From Bradyrhizobium sp. dw_78 (GTDB lineage Bacteria; Pseudomonadota; Alphaproteobacteria; Rhizobiales; Xanthobacteraceae), in assembly GCF_018449525.1 (NCBI RefSeq), contig NZ_JAAVUS010000001.1, positions 496,001 through 560,000 on the forward strand: a DNA stretch of 64,000 nt, written 5' to 3'. Position 1 is the stretch's first letter. Every line of letters starts with the position of its first letter. The notes beneath the pieces were generated by a model. The model saw nothing but the letters and a program-made list of their open reading frames with translations. It did not search any database and had not been told where the DNA came from. Below are positions 1-8,518 of this stretch, one piece after another. Both the position numbers and the translations under genes were made by a program.

Positions 1-271
1 TGACCGACCAGGTGTCGACCATCTGGGGCTTGACGTCGAACTTGCTGTCGACGGCAAACAATGTGTCGTAGATCAGATAGCCGAAATCACGTTCCGTGAA
101 GCTGGTGGTGAAATGCGGGTCCAGGATACGGGGGATCGATGTTTTTGCGACCCGTAGCACGGTTTCCGCCGATGCTGTTCCCGGCAGTCCCGCGGACATC
201 AGCAGCATGGCGAGGGCGAGAATTTTCCCGCTGTGTCGTAGCCAGTTTCGAAACGAAGATTTGGCGCTCAC
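1..271 (-). CDS. Peptide/nickel-type ABC transporter substrate-binding protein, N-terminal part (truncated by window edge)
   Basis: Only the first 90 codons are present. The GTG start at 271 gives an N-terminus with a basic stretch (KSSFRNWLRHSGK), a hydrophobic core (ILALAMLLMSAGLPG) and an AxA-type cleavage site (TASAE), so the protein is predicted to be exported. The mature start, with LRVAKTSIPRILDPHFTTS and a following LIYDTLFAVD, is typical of family 5 extracellular solute-binding proteins (DppA/OppA type), which deliver oligopeptides or other small molecules to an ABC permease. It lies 70 bp downstream of the amidohydrolase at 342-1796 on the same strand, so the two are probably co-transcribed and the transporter may import the hydrolase substrate. 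Permease genes would lie beyond the left edge. Confidence 0.75.
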   Translation of the reverse strand, partial: MSAKSSFRNWLRHSGKILALAMLLMSAGLPGTASAETVLRVAKTSIPRILDPHFTTSFTERDFGYLIYDTLFAVDSKFDVKPQMVDTWSV

Positions 272-341
272 GGCAAGTCCTTTGTTGCGGCGTTGATTTC
301 AAGACGGTGCGCGGCGACAGCGGCCGGCGGCTCTGCCGGCC

Positions 342-1796
342 TCACCACGCGGCATATGAAACGGGAAAGCATTCCGCGGCCGATTTGCCCGACCAGTGGC
401 GTTCGGGAAATTGATCGACGACCTGCTGCAACGAGCGCTTGCCGCCTTCGACGACCGACCGCTCGTCGTATCCGGTCAGGACGCCATCCGACATCAGCGT
501 TTTGCCGTCGCAAATGACCGTCTCGATAAGATGGGGAGTGGCCAAGTGTACGAGGCTGCGGATCGGATCGTAGACCGGGCCGATCTGCATATTGTCGAAG
601 TCGAGAATGACGATGTCTGCTTTGGCCCCGGCCGACAGGCGGCCGATATCGGTTCTGCCGAACGCCTTTGCGCCGCCGAGCGTGGCTGCATCGAAGAAGG
701 AGGCCGACGTTCCGGCCTCGTGGTTCTTCCCGATCAGTTTTGCCGCCAGCGCGCCCGACCGCATTTCGCCGAGCATGTCGTGCGGCATGACGTCGGTGCC
801 CATCGACATCGTGACGTTGTGGGCGAGATAGCGCTCGAAGCCTTCCAGATTGTAGCCGCGGCGCAAATAGGCGACCGGCGCGTGAGCGACCACGGAGCCG
901 GTGCGGCCGAGTTTTTCGAGATCGTTGCTGTATTCCCATGTGGTCGAGGAGTGGCCTGCGATGTAGACGCAGTGGGCTAGGATCACGTTGGGGCCGAGCA
1001 GGCCTTCGGCCTCCATGAGATCGACCGGGGTCATGCCGTGTGTTCTTACGGTCTCGTGGAATTCAAACAACTGCTCGCAGAAATGGGTGCTGAACTGCAC
1101 GCCGAGCCTGTCGGCATATTCCTTGGCGCGCCGCATCAACGGGACGGTGGCGAGGATGAAATTGCGCACCAGGATCAGCCCCTGAAGGCGTCCGTCGAAC
1201 TTTCCGTGATGGTCCTCGACATACCGCACGGCGCGCTCGAGTTGTTCGAAGCCGACGGCCTCGTTCCAGATCGGCTGCAGACGACCCTGGTGATCCTTGT
1301 CGAAATAGTTTTCGGCGCCGGTCGCCTGCGGCGCGTAGTAGACCCTCAAGCCGCTTTCATCGGCGAGGTCGGTCATCAGCTTGGGGTCGTCGCGGCTTCC
1401 GGCGCCGAACGACAGCACCGTGGTCACGCCGTTGCGGATCAGCTGAGCGAAACCGAACCGGATGGAATGTTCGGCCGAAGCCGCGGCCACCACCGGGCGG
1501 CCATCGATGCCGTTATTGGGGGTGTAGTTGAGGAAGCCGGAACGCATCACATCGCGGCGGCCGAGATCGGTGATGAGCCGGGAGCCCTCATGCGCGTTGA
1601 CATGGGCGTGGGTGGAGACGAAACCCGGGATGACCAGTTTGCCTGCGGCATTGATGGTCTGGTCCACCTTGCCGTCATAGGCGGTGCCGACATGGATGAT
1701 CCGGTCGCCTTCGAAGACCAGGACGCCATCCTTCAGAACACGATGGCCGCCGTCCTTGTACGCGATGATCGTTCCGCCCGAGATAAGGGTTATCAT
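342..1796 (-). CDS. Amidohydrolase family protein (TrzA/AtzA-like metal-dependent hydrolase), paralogue 1
   Basis: A 484-residue member of the amidohydrolase superfamily, which hydrolyses C-N or C-Cl bonds in rings and amides using a bound metal. The N-terminal beta-sandwich (GGTIIAYKDGGHRVLKDG) leads into the metal motif HAH at 63-65. Further metal ligands appear to be His238 (STHFCEQ), His275 (LAHCVY) and Asp335 (GTDVMPHD). This pattern fits the ATZ/TRZ and guanine-deaminase branch. It is strikingly similar to the upstream gene at 1958-3424, with shared blocks such as MRSGFLNYTPNNG and TTWEYSNDLEKLGRT, indicating tandem duplication. A TGTATGCAG half-site lies about 150 bp upstream. The exact substrate cannot be read from sequence. 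Confidence 0.85.
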   Translation of the reverse strand: MITLISGGTIIAYKDGGHRVLKDGVLVFEGDRIIHVGTAYDGKVDQTINAAGKLVIPGFVSTHAHVNAHEGSRLITDLGRRDVMRSGFLNYTPNNGIDGRPVVAAASAEHSIRFGFAQLIRNGVTTVLSFGAGSRDDPKLMTDLADESGLRVYYAPQATGAENYFDKDHQGRLQPIWNEAVGFEQLERAVRYVEDHHGKFDGRLQGLILVRNFILATVPLMRRAKEYADRLGVQFSTHFCEQLFEFHETVRTHGMTPVDLMEAEGLLGPNVILAHCVYIAGHSSTTWEYSNDLEKLGRTGSVVAHAPVAYLRRGYNLEGFERYLAHNVTMSMGTDVMPHDMLGEMRSGALAAKLIGKNHEAGTSASFFDAATLGGAKAFGRTDIGRLSAGAKADIVILDFDNMQIGPVYDPIRSLVHLATPHLIETVICDGKTLMSDGVLTGYDERSVVEGGKRSLQQVVDQFPERHWSGKSAAECFPVSYAAW

Positions 1797-1946
1797 TCAC
1801 CTGATGCCTTCTGAATTCGTCGGAGACCTTTGAAGTCGCCAGAGACCGTTCAGCAAGAGCCGTGCCGAACATAAGCGACTGAGTTAACTGGTGTTTTTAG
1901 TCTGGATCTCCAGTGTGGCCTAAATTGAATGCAGGAATGATGTTTC

Positions 1947-1955
1947 TGTATGCAG
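1947..1955 (-). promoter_or_regulatory. Candidate GntR operator half-site upstream of amidohydrolase 1
   Basis: TGTATGCAG, the exact reverse complement of CTGCATACA at 10900-10908, lies in the 161-bp gap between the two amidohydrolase genes. A CTGGA-TC-TCCAG inverted repeat lies about 40 bp nearer the downstream gene. The position suits a promoter for the gene at 342-1796. Assignment to the neighbouring GntR regulator is inference. Confidence 0.35.
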
Positions 1956-1957
1956 AT

Positions 1958-3424
1958 TTACCAGCGACCCAGCGAAACAGGGTATTCGACATCAACCGGC
2001 TTCCCGGACCAGTGGCGCTTGGGGAATTCATCGACGACGCGCTGAAACGAGCGTTTGCCGCCTTCGACGATGTCGCGCTCGTCATAGTTTTGGAGCACGC
2101 CGTCCTTCAGCAGGAACCGGCCGTCGCAGATGACCTGCTCGATCAAATCGGGGGAGGCCAGATGCACCAGGCTCCGGATCGGATCGTAGACAGGGCCGAT
2201 CTGGAGGTTGTCGAAATCCATCACCACGATGTCGGCCTTGGCGCCGACCTCGAGGCGGCCGATGTCGGTGCGCCCGAGCGCCTTGGCGCCGCCGAGCGTC
2301 GCGGCATTGAAGAAATCGATCGATCTGCCGACTTCGTGGTCGCGCGCGATCAGCTTGCAGGCCAGCGCGCCGACCCGCATCTCCATGATGATGTCATGCG
2401 GCATGACATCGGTTCCCATCGACATGGTGACGCCATGAGCGAGGTAGCGGTGAAAACCCTCGAGCGCATGGCCTCTGCGCAACATCACGAGCGGCGCGTG
2501 CGACACCGCCGTTTTGGTGCGGCCGAGCTTTTCCAGATCGTTGGAATATTCCCAGGTCGTGTAGGAATGCCCGGCGAGATAGATCGCGTGGGCCAGCAGC
2601 ACGTTCTCGCCAAGCAGACCTTCGCGCTCCATCAGGTCGACGGGCGTGATGCCATAGTCGCGGACAGTGCGGTGGAATTCGAACAATTGTTCGCAGAAAT
2701 GCGTCGTGAGCCGTAATTTTCGGCGGTCCGCGATCTCCTTGCCCCGGCGCATCAGCTCGATCGTGGCGAGCGCGTAATTGCGAATGACGACGATGCCCTG
2801 GAAGCGGCCGTCATGGCTGTTGTGGTGCTCTTCGATGAATTTTTCCTGGGCGTCCAGTTCGGCATGGCCTTTCGGCTCGTCCCATTTCTCCACCATCCGG
2901 CCGTCATCGGTAAAATAGTTCACGGCTGAATTGGCTTGCGGTGCGTAATACACCCGCATGCCGCTTTCGCCTGCGAGTTCGGCGAATGTCTTCGCCGCGC
3001 CCGGCGTGCCGCCGCCGAACGCCATCGCGGTGGTGATGCCGTTGCGGATGAGCTGGGCGAAGCCGAAGCGGATGGTGTCTTGCGGAATCGCCGCGGCGAC
3101 ATAGGGAGGCCCATCCGGACCATTGTTCGGCGTGTAGTTGAGAAAGCCGGACCGCATCACGTCGCGGCGGCCTACGTCGGTAATCAGGCGCGTGCCCTCA
3201 TGAACGTTGATATGGGCGTGCGTCGACACGAAGCCGGGAATGACGAGCTTGCCTCGGGCATTCAGGACAAGATCGGCAGGGCCGTCATAGGAATGGCCAA
3301 TGTGAACGATCTTCGATCCTTCGAATACCAGAACGCCATCGTCCAGAATGCGGTGAGCACCATCCCGGTAAGCGACGATGGTGCCTCCGACGATCTTCGT
3401 TCGGTTCGGCCGAGGGCTGCTCAT
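1958..3424 (-). CDS. Amidohydrolase family protein (TrzA/AtzA-like metal-dependent hydrolase), paralogue 2
   Basis: A 488-residue paralogue of the gene at 342-1796. It has the same layout: an N-terminal beta-sandwich (GGTIVAYRDGAHRILDDG), the metal motif HAH within STHAHINVHEG near residue 68, a later TTHFCEQ, LAHAIY and MGTDVMPHD. All recognisable metal ligands are present, so both copies look functional. It starts 51 bp downstream of the GntR regulator gene on the same strand and is probably in the regulator's transcript. The superfamily includes triazine hydrolases and guanine deaminase. The retained catalytic residues with scattered substitutions suggest two related substrates or sequential steps, but this is inference. 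Confidence 0.85.
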   Translation of the reverse strand: MSSPRPNRTKIVGGTIVAYRDGAHRILDDGVLVFEGSKIVHIGHSYDGPADLVLNARGKLVIPGFVSTHAHINVHEGTRLITDVGRRDVMRSGFLNYTPNNGPDGPPYVAAAIPQDTIRFGFAQLIRNGITTAMAFGGGTPGAAKTFAELAGESGMRVYYAPQANSAVNYFTDDGRMVEKWDEPKGHAELDAQEKFIEEHHNSHDGRFQGIVVIRNYALATIELMRRGKEIADRRKLRLTTHFCEQLFEFHRTVRDYGITPVDLMEREGLLGENVLLAHAIYLAGHSYTTWEYSNDLEKLGRTKTAVSHAPLVMLRRGHALEGFHRYLAHGVTMSMGTDVMPHDIIMEMRVGALACKLIARDHEVGRSIDFFNAATLGGAKALGRTDIGRLEVGAKADIVVMDFDNLQIGPVYDPIRSLVHLASPDLIEQVICDGRFLLKDGVLQNYDERDIVEGGKRSFQRVVDEFPKRHWSGKPVDVEYPVSLGRW

Positions 3425-3475
3425 GGAGACTCCGCGTGCGGTGAAGATCGGTATGGATGAAGCAACGCCCGCGGA

Positions 3476-4189
3476 TCAGGCGGATCGTCGCGTCATCCCG
3501 GGCGGTAGCGAGGCGATGAAATCGGCGAGATTGTCGCCGAGCAGGTTGACGTGATCCCGCGCCGCGCGCTGGGCGGTATCGGCGTCTGCGACCAGGATCG
3601 CATTGAGGATGAGCTGGTGCTCCGTGATGGTCGCGGTCATGCGCCCCGGCTGGAACGTGACATAGCGCCGGTAGGGGGCGACGCGCCGGCGCAAGGTTCG
3701 GGTCTGGTCGGCGAGGAATTCGGACTGCGAGGCATCGTAAATGGCCTCGTGAAATTCGCGGTTCACATCATAGAAGAGTTGCGGATCGCCGCGTTTCAGC
3801 ACGTCGCTCAGCTGTTCGTGGGTGCTGATCAATCGATCCTTGTGGTCCTGCCGCGCGCGCCGGGCCGCTAGCCGTGCATGCAGCCCCTCCAGTTCGGCCA
3901 TCAGCTGGAACATCTCGAGCAATGTCGGGATCGACACCGCGGATACCGTCAGGCCTTGCCGTCCGCTCATCTCGACGAGACCGACGGCGGCAAGTGCTTT
4001 CAAGGCCTCGCGTACGGGGGTGCGGGATACCTTGAAACGTTCGGCGATCTCCATCTCGTCGAGGCGCTCGCCCGGCGTGAGCGTGCCGCTGACGATCATC
4101 TCCTCAAGGGAGCGCCGCAGGTTTTCCGACAGGGTGGCGGAACGGTCGCGCTTCATCCGCTTCGATGTCGCGGATTCAAGGTCATTCAA
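3476..4189 (-). CDS. GntR-family transcriptional regulator, FadR/FCD subfamily
   Basis: A 237-residue regulator. The N-terminal winged helix-turn-helix (about residues 17-85) carries the GntR signature: GTLTPGERLDEMEIAERFKV followed by SRTPVREALKALAAVGLVE. The C-terminal all-helical FCD ligand domain (about 95-225) contains the conserved DVNREFHEAIYDAS and EHQLILNAILVADADTAQRA segments, with Asp/His residues that usually bind a metal and a small organic acid. The start at 4189 has GGAGGAA upstream on the minus strand. It is divergent from the aminotransferase operon and leads into amidohydrolase 2, so it is the likely local regulator of this island, probably a repressor released by a pathway metabolite. 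Confidence 0.9.
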   Translation of the reverse strand: MNDLESATSKRMKRDRSATLSENLRRSLEEMIVSGTLTPGERLDEMEIAERFKVSRTPVREALKALAAVGLVEMSGRQGLTVSAVSIPTLLEMFQLMAELEGLHARLAARRARQDHKDRLISTHEQLSDVLKRGDPQLFYDVNREFHEAIYDASQSEFLADQTRTLRRRVAPYRRYVTFQPGRMTATITEHQLILNAILVADADTAQRAARDHVNLLGDNLADFIASLPPGMTRRSA

Positions 4190-4240
4190 TGATTCCTCCT
4201 ATCGCCGGTTCCGTTGGCGCCGCGTATAAGCCGATCTAAT

Positions 4241-4269
4241 AATACAAAAAATTATTGTTTGCATGCAAA
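4241..4269 (+). promoter_or_regulatory. Divergent promoter/operator region with TTTGCATGCAAA palindrome
   Basis: The gap between gntR and the aminotransferase is AT-rich against a GC-rich background. It contains a perfect 12-bp palindrome TTTGCATGCAAA (4258-4269) and an inverted repeat AATAAT-N7-ATTATT just before it. TGCATGCAAA here differs by one base from TGCATACAAA at 10901-10910. The palindrome is placed to control both divergent units. Confidence 0.5.
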
Positions 4270-4347
4270 CTCCATGTTACGCGCATCCCAATGACGGTCA
4301 AGATTATTCGACCAAGCAATTTGTGGACCAAAGCCGGCAAGGAAAAA

Positions 4348-5481
4348 ATGCACCCGTTTGAAATCCGCAACGCTCATTTCGACCGGCTGGTGAATACGTC
4401 CGGCCTGAAGTGGCTAGGGCAAAACACCAACCACGCCACGCCGCATCCCGCCGTGCTGGAGGCGATACAGCGCTGCCTGGCCGATGAGGAGTTCCACATC
4501 TATGCGCCGCCCGTCGGCCTCGAAGCATTGCGGTCGGGAATTACAGCCGATCTTGGCTTGCCGGATCAGGCTGCGCTGGTGTTCGACGGCGCCGTTTCCG
4601 CGCTTGCCCATAGTTGCCGGGTGTTGCTTGGACTGGGCGACGAATTGATCACGACCGATCCCACCTGGAATTGGCCGATGGTCTTTGCCAAATCAGTCGG
4701 CGCGACCGTCAAGCAGATTCCAATCTACGGTGACGAATATGGCTATCGGCTCGCGCCGGAGCGGCTGGCCGCGGCGATCGGACCGAAGACGAAGGTCGTC
4801 TATCTCGTCGATCCGAACAATCCCCTGGGAAGCGCCTGCACGCCGGCGGAGATGGATGCGATCGTCGATGCGGTCCGGCCGAGCCAGGCATTCCTGATTC
4901 ATGACTGCACCTACCGGCATTTTGCTTATGATCATACGCTGGCGGCGAGCCGCTTTCCCGAGCGGACGCTGACGGTTTATAGTTTTTCCAAATGGCTTGG
5001 TCTCGCGGGGTTGAGAATCGGCGCCATGGTAACGACGCCCGATCTTGCCGAGCGATTGGCCGCGGCCCAGCCGAATATACTGGGCTCCAATATTTTGTCG
5101 CAGCGCGCGGCGATTGCCGGCCTGCAGATCAAGGATGAATGGTTTCCCGGCGTGCTGGCGCAGCAAAGGGCAAACCAGCAGCTCATCAAGGACGCCGTCG
5201 ATCGCTTGGATAACGTGAGAATTCCTGTTTTCCCGTCGAACGGCAATTTTCTCGTCATCGAATGCAGCGGGGCCGGTGTGCGGCCGGAAGTATTGACGGC
5301 CTGCTACCAGGAGCGCGGGATCATGATCCGGCAGGGCGCTTATCACACGCCCAATTTCGGCGATCGCTTCGTCAAGGTCAGCACCAGCGTGCCGGCCGAA
5401 TGGATCGAGGAATTTGTGGAGCTGCTGCCCGCCATGATGGACATGGCGCGGGGGCGAAACGAATCGGTCAAGCTGTTTTAG
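4348..5481 (+). CDS. PLP-dependent class I/II aminotransferase
   Basis: A 377-residue fold-type I aminotransferase. The start at 4348 (MHPFEIRNAHFDRL) is chosen because AAGGA precedes it at suitable spacing; an upstream ATG at 4291 would add 19 residues. The PLP lysine is Lys215 in YSFSKWLGLAGLRIG. The upstream DPNNPLGSACTPAEM and HDCTYRHFAY segments supply the usual Asn, Asp and Tyr contacts, and the phosphate-binding region is near GAVSALAHSC. The family transfers an amino group between an amino acid and a keto acid. It is the first gene of a tightly spaced plus-strand run, and in this setting may process an amino product of the amidohydrolase pathway. Confidence 0.85.
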   Translation: MHPFEIRNAHFDRLVNTSGLKWLGQNTNHATPHPAVLEAIQRCLADEEFHIYAPPVGLEALRSGITADLGLPDQAALVFDGAVSALAHSCRVLLGLGDELITTDPTWNWPMVFAKSVGATVKQIPIYGDEYGYRLAPERLAAAIGPKTKVVYLVDPNNPLGSACTPAEMDAIVDAVRPSQAFLIHDCTYRHFAYDHTLAASRFPERTLTVYSFSKWLGLAGLRIGAMVTTPDLAERLAAAQPNILGSNILSQRAAIAGLQIKDEWFPGVLAQQRANQQLIKDAVDRLDNVRIPVFPSNGNFLVIECSGAGVRPEVLTACYQERGIMIRQGAYHTPNFGDRFVKVSTSVPAEWIEEFVELLPAMMDMARGRNESVKLF

Positions 5482-5585
5482 GCGGGGATGGTTGTCGCTT
5501 GCGGGCTTCCGATGCTCTGGGCGAGCCTTGCGCATCATCGTCTAGCTAAAGCCGTCGTAAAACATTGAAACGTGATGGAAAGAGA

Positions 5586-6371
5586 ATGATGGATCTCAAT
5601 CTGGGTGGCAAGAAAGTGCTGATTACCGGGGCTTCGCAAGGCATCGGTGAGGGTCTGGCGCATGCCTTCGCGGCGGAAGGGTGCAAGCTTCACCTCGTCG
5701 CGCGTTCCGCCCCGCGCCTGAATGAGATCAGGGACGCCCTTGTCGCCCAGTTCAAGACCGAGGTCACGGTCCAGCCGATCGATGTGATCGCTGACGGAGC
5801 GATTGACGAGATTGCAGCCGCGGCCGGCGATGTCGACGTGCTGGTCAACAATGCGGGAACGGTTCCGAGCGGCGATCTGTGGCAGGTCGATGCGCAATCG
5901 TGGAAGGACGGCTGGGCGCTGAAGGGTTTCGGCTATGTCGATCTGACGCGCGCGATCTATCCGCTGATGAAGCAGCGGGGCGGCGGCGTCATCCTCAACA
6001 ATATCGGCAATGGCGGCGAGATCTGCGATCCGATGTACATTGCCGGCGCCACCGCCAATGCGAGCCTGATGGCCTTTACGCGCGCGCTCGGCGGCCGCAG
6101 CCTCGATGACAACATCCGTGTCGTCGGCGTCAATCCGGGGCCCGTCGATACCAGCCGCATCTACAACATGCTGAAGAAGCTCGCCAAGTCGCAATTCGGC
6201 GACGAGGGGCGCTACACCGAGCTGCGGGACCTCTATCCGCTGAAAAGGCCGGCGACGGTCCGCGAGATCACCGATCTGTTTCTGTTCCTGGCATCCGAGC
6301 GTTCGGGTTACACCTCGGGCACCATCGTCACGGTGGATGGAGGAATTTCATCCCGCCGTTCCATCGTCTGA
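5586..6371 (+). CDS. SDR-family protein lacking the usual YxxxK catalytic motif
   Basis: A 261-residue Rossmann-fold protein. The start at 5586 (MMDLNLGGKKVLI) is chosen for the GGAAAGAGA ribosome site just upstream; seven more codons are possible. The NAD(P)-binding motif TGASQGIG is at 14-21 and NNAG at 88-91. The catalytic region departs from the classical family: a tyrosine is present at 151 (MYIAGATANASL), but the lysine expected four residues later is alanine, and the usual catalytic serine region reads ILNNIGNGGE. The C-terminus has the common SGTIVTVDGG ending. It may be a divergent oxidoreductase in which Asn158 or another residue substitutes, or a non-canonical enzyme. It lies between the aminotransferase and the hydrolase in one operon. 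Confidence 0.8.
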   Translation: MMDLNLGGKKVLITGASQGIGEGLAHAFAAEGCKLHLVARSAPRLNEIRDALVAQFKTEVTVQPIDVIADGAIDEIAAAAGDVDVLVNNAGTVPSGDLWQVDAQSWKDGWALKGFGYVDLTRAIYPLMKQRGGGVILNNIGNGGEICDPMYIAGATANASLMAFTRALGGRSLDDNIRVVGVNPGPVDTSRIYNMLKKLAKSQFGDEGRYTELRDLYPLKRPATVREITDLFLFLASERSGYTSGTIVTVDGGISSRRSIV

Positions 6372-6381
6372 GGAGGCAGTC

Positions 6382-7263
6382 ATGGCATTTGCGACGGTCA
6401 GCGACGGCGTCAAGATTTTCTTCGAAAGCGCGGGCTCCGGATCCGCGATCGTGTTCGTGCATGAATTTGGCGGCAATCATTGGAGCTGGGAGCCGCAGAT
6501 GAATTTCTTCGCGCGGCGGCATCAATGCATCACATTCGCCGCGCGAGGCTTTCCGCCGTCCGACATCCCGCAGGATGCCGACCAATATTCGCAAGCGCGT
6601 GCGGCGGACGACATCATCGATGTCATGAACGCGGCGGGAATCGAACGGGCTCATATCGTCGGCCTTTCGATGGGCGGCTTCGCCGCGCTCCATGCCGGAC
6701 TTCGCCATCCGGAGCGGGTGTTGTCGGTGGTCGCCGCCGGCGCCGGTTATGGCGCCGAGAAAGAGCACGAAGAATATTTCCGCGGCATCTCCGAGCAGGT
6801 GGCGCACAATTTCACGAAACTCGGATCGGCCTCGTTCGCGCCGGTCTATGCCGAGGGCGCCTCACGGGTGCAATTCCAGGCCAAGGATCCGCGGGGCTGG
6901 CGGCTGTTCGCCGACCGGCTGGCGCAGCATTCCTCGGTCGGCGCCGCCAATACCATGATCGGCGTGCAGATGCGCCGGCCGTCGCTGTACGATCTTGAGG
7001 CCGACTTCGCGAAGATGCAGGCCCCTGTCCTGGTCATGGTCGGTGACGAGGACGACCATTGCCTGAAGCCGGGCCTGTTCCTGAAGCGTGTCATTCCGAG
7101 CTCGGGCCTGGCGGTGTTTCCGAAATCGGGCCACACCCTGAATCTCGAAGAGCCGGCGCTGTTCAATCATCTCCTGGCCGAGTTCATTGCGCAGGTCGAG
7201 ACCGGGCACTGGGTGAAGCGGGATCCGCGCGCCGATCCGGCGCAGATTATGCGCACGGACTGA
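6382..7263 (+). CDS. Alpha/beta-fold hydrolase
   Basis: A 293-residue alpha/beta hydrolase. The start at 6382 has the ribosome site GAGGAGGCAG 7 bp before it and lies 10 bp after the SDR stop. The oxyanion region HEFGGNHWSWEP is near residue 27. The nucleophile elbow is GLSMGG with Ser96, the acid is in LVMVGDEDDH and the catalytic histidine in KSGHTLNLEEP. The family covers esterases, amidases, C-C bond hydrolases and dehalogenases, so the reaction is not specified by sequence. Its place between an SDR and an M20 amidase suggests cleavage of an ester, amide or ring-fission intermediate. Confidence 0.85.
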   Translation: MAFATVSDGVKIFFESAGSGSAIVFVHEFGGNHWSWEPQMNFFARRHQCITFAARGFPPSDIPQDADQYSQARAADDIIDVMNAAGIERAHIVGLSMGGFAALHAGLRHPERVLSVVAAGAGYGAEKEHEEYFRGISEQVAHNFTKLGSASFAPVYAEGASRVQFQAKDPRGWRLFADRLAQHSSVGAANTMIGVQMRRPSLYDLEADFAKMQAPVLVMVGDEDDHCLKPGLFLKRVIPSSGLAVFPKSGHTLNLEEPALFNHLLAEFIAQVETGHWVKRDPRADPAQIMRTD

Positions 7264-7269
7264 CATACC

Positions 7270-8517
7270 ATGCCGCATCGGCCCTCCGGATTCGTCGACG
7301 ACAAACGGCTCTGGGACCGCTTGATGATGCTTGCGCAATTCGGCGCGCGGGAGGATGGCGGCGTCGACAGGCCGGCGCTGTCGCCAACCGAGAGTGATGC
7401 GCGGGCGCAACTGGTGGCTTGGGGGCGTGCTCTCGGCTTGCACCCGTTCAGCGATGCAATGGCCAATCTGTTCCTGCGACTGGAAGGCCGCAGGCCTGAA
7501 CTCCCGCCGGTGCTGATCGGATCCCATATCGACTCGCAACCGACCGGCGGAAAATTCGACGGCGCATTCGGGGTGCTCGCGGGCCTCGAAGCGGTCGAGG
7601 CCATCATTGCCTCGGGCCAGCGCCCGGACCGTTCGATCGAAGTGGTGGCTTGGACCAATGAGGAGGGGTCGCGGTTCGCGCCGGGCATGGCCGGATCGGA
7701 GGCGTTCACCGGAGCAAAGCCGCTTGAGATCCTGCACGCCGCCAAGGATGCGGCCGGGTGCAGTGCCGGCGCGGCGGTGGCCGAGGTACTTGCGAAAGAT
7801 GTCGACGTTCCGCAACGTGCCTTCGGATGGGCGCCGGCGGCTTTCGTTGAACCGCATATCGAGCAGGGCCCGATCCTCGAAAAGCGCAATATCACGATCG
7901 GCGTCGTCACCGGTATTCAAGGCACCCGCCGCTACCGCGTGCGTGTGAGCGGCGAGGCGGCCCATGCCGGAACCACCTTGCGCCGGGATCGGCGCGATGC
8001 CCTGATGGCTGCGGTCCGCATCATTCACGCGATCGATCGCGTGGCGCGCGAACCCGATGATGTGATGCTGACGGTTGGATTGTTCGAGGTGAAACCGAAC
8101 GCGCCGTCGGTGATTCCCGAGGAAGTCTATTTCTCGATCGACCTGAGACATACGGATGATGCCGTCGTGGACCGGATCGATGCGGAGATCCGCCGTCTTG
8201 TCGAGGCCGAGAAGGGGCCCTGCGCGGTCGAACTGCGACAGATCGCGCATGCGCCGTCGCTCACATTCTCCGATGAGGTGCGTTCGCTCGTTGCGCGCGC
8301 GGCCGACGATCTGTCGCTGCCGTCGATGGATATCTATTCGGCGGCCGGGCATGATGCCCGTCAGCTGCATTACGTGTGTCCGACCGGCATGATCTTTGTG
8401 CCCTGTCGCGGCGGCATCAGCCACAATCCCGCCGAGTGGGCCGAGCCGGCGCATGTTGCTGCCGGCGCGCGCGTGCTGGCCGATGTTGCCTGGGCGCTGG
8501 CGGCACGGGGCGATTAG
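7270..8517 (+). CDS. M20-family Zn-dependent amidase (N-carbamoyl-amino acid hydrolase / allantoate amidohydrolase type)
   Basis: A 415-residue metallo-amidase of the HyuC/AllC branch. Two-metal ligands are visible: His86 in IGSHIDSQPTGGKFDGAFG, bridging Asp97 in the same segment, and Glu131-Glu132 in AWTNEEGSRF. The dimerisation domain contains IQGTRRYRVRVSGEAAHAGT, and the C-terminal SAAGHDARQLHYVCPTGMIF carries the last metal histidine. The family hydrolyses N-carbamoyl amino acids, allantoate or ureidoglycolate-like compounds, releasing carbamate or ammonia. It starts 6 bp after the hydrolase gene and ends 1 bp before the molybdoenzyme. It strongly supports a ureide, hydantoin or heterocycle route, since such amidases usually act after ring opening. 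Confidence 0.85.
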   Translation: MPHRPSGFVDDKRLWDRLMMLAQFGAREDGGVDRPALSPTESDARAQLVAWGRALGLHPFSDAMANLFLRLEGRRPELPPVLIGSHIDSQPTGGKFDGAFGVLAGLEAVEAIIASGQRPDRSIEVVAWTNEEGSRFAPGMAGSEAFTGAKPLEILHAAKDAAGCSAGAAVAEVLAKDVDVPQRAFGWAPAAFVEPHIEQGPILEKRNITIGVVTGIQGTRRYRVRVSGEAAHAGTTLRRDRRDALMAAVRIIHAIDRVAREPDDVMLTVGLFEVKPNAPSVIPEEVYFSIDLRHTDDAVVDRIDAEIRRLVEAEKGPCAVELRQIAHAPSLTFSDEVRSLVARAADDLSLPSMDIYSAAGHDARQLHYVCPTGMIFVPCRGGISHNPAEWAEPAHVAAGARVLADVAWALAARGD

Positions 8518-8518
8518 C

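Noticed and set aside
1038..1814. Long frames antisense to the amidohydrolases and other genes
   Set aside because: Arise from high-GC codon bias in the real genes; no domain content.
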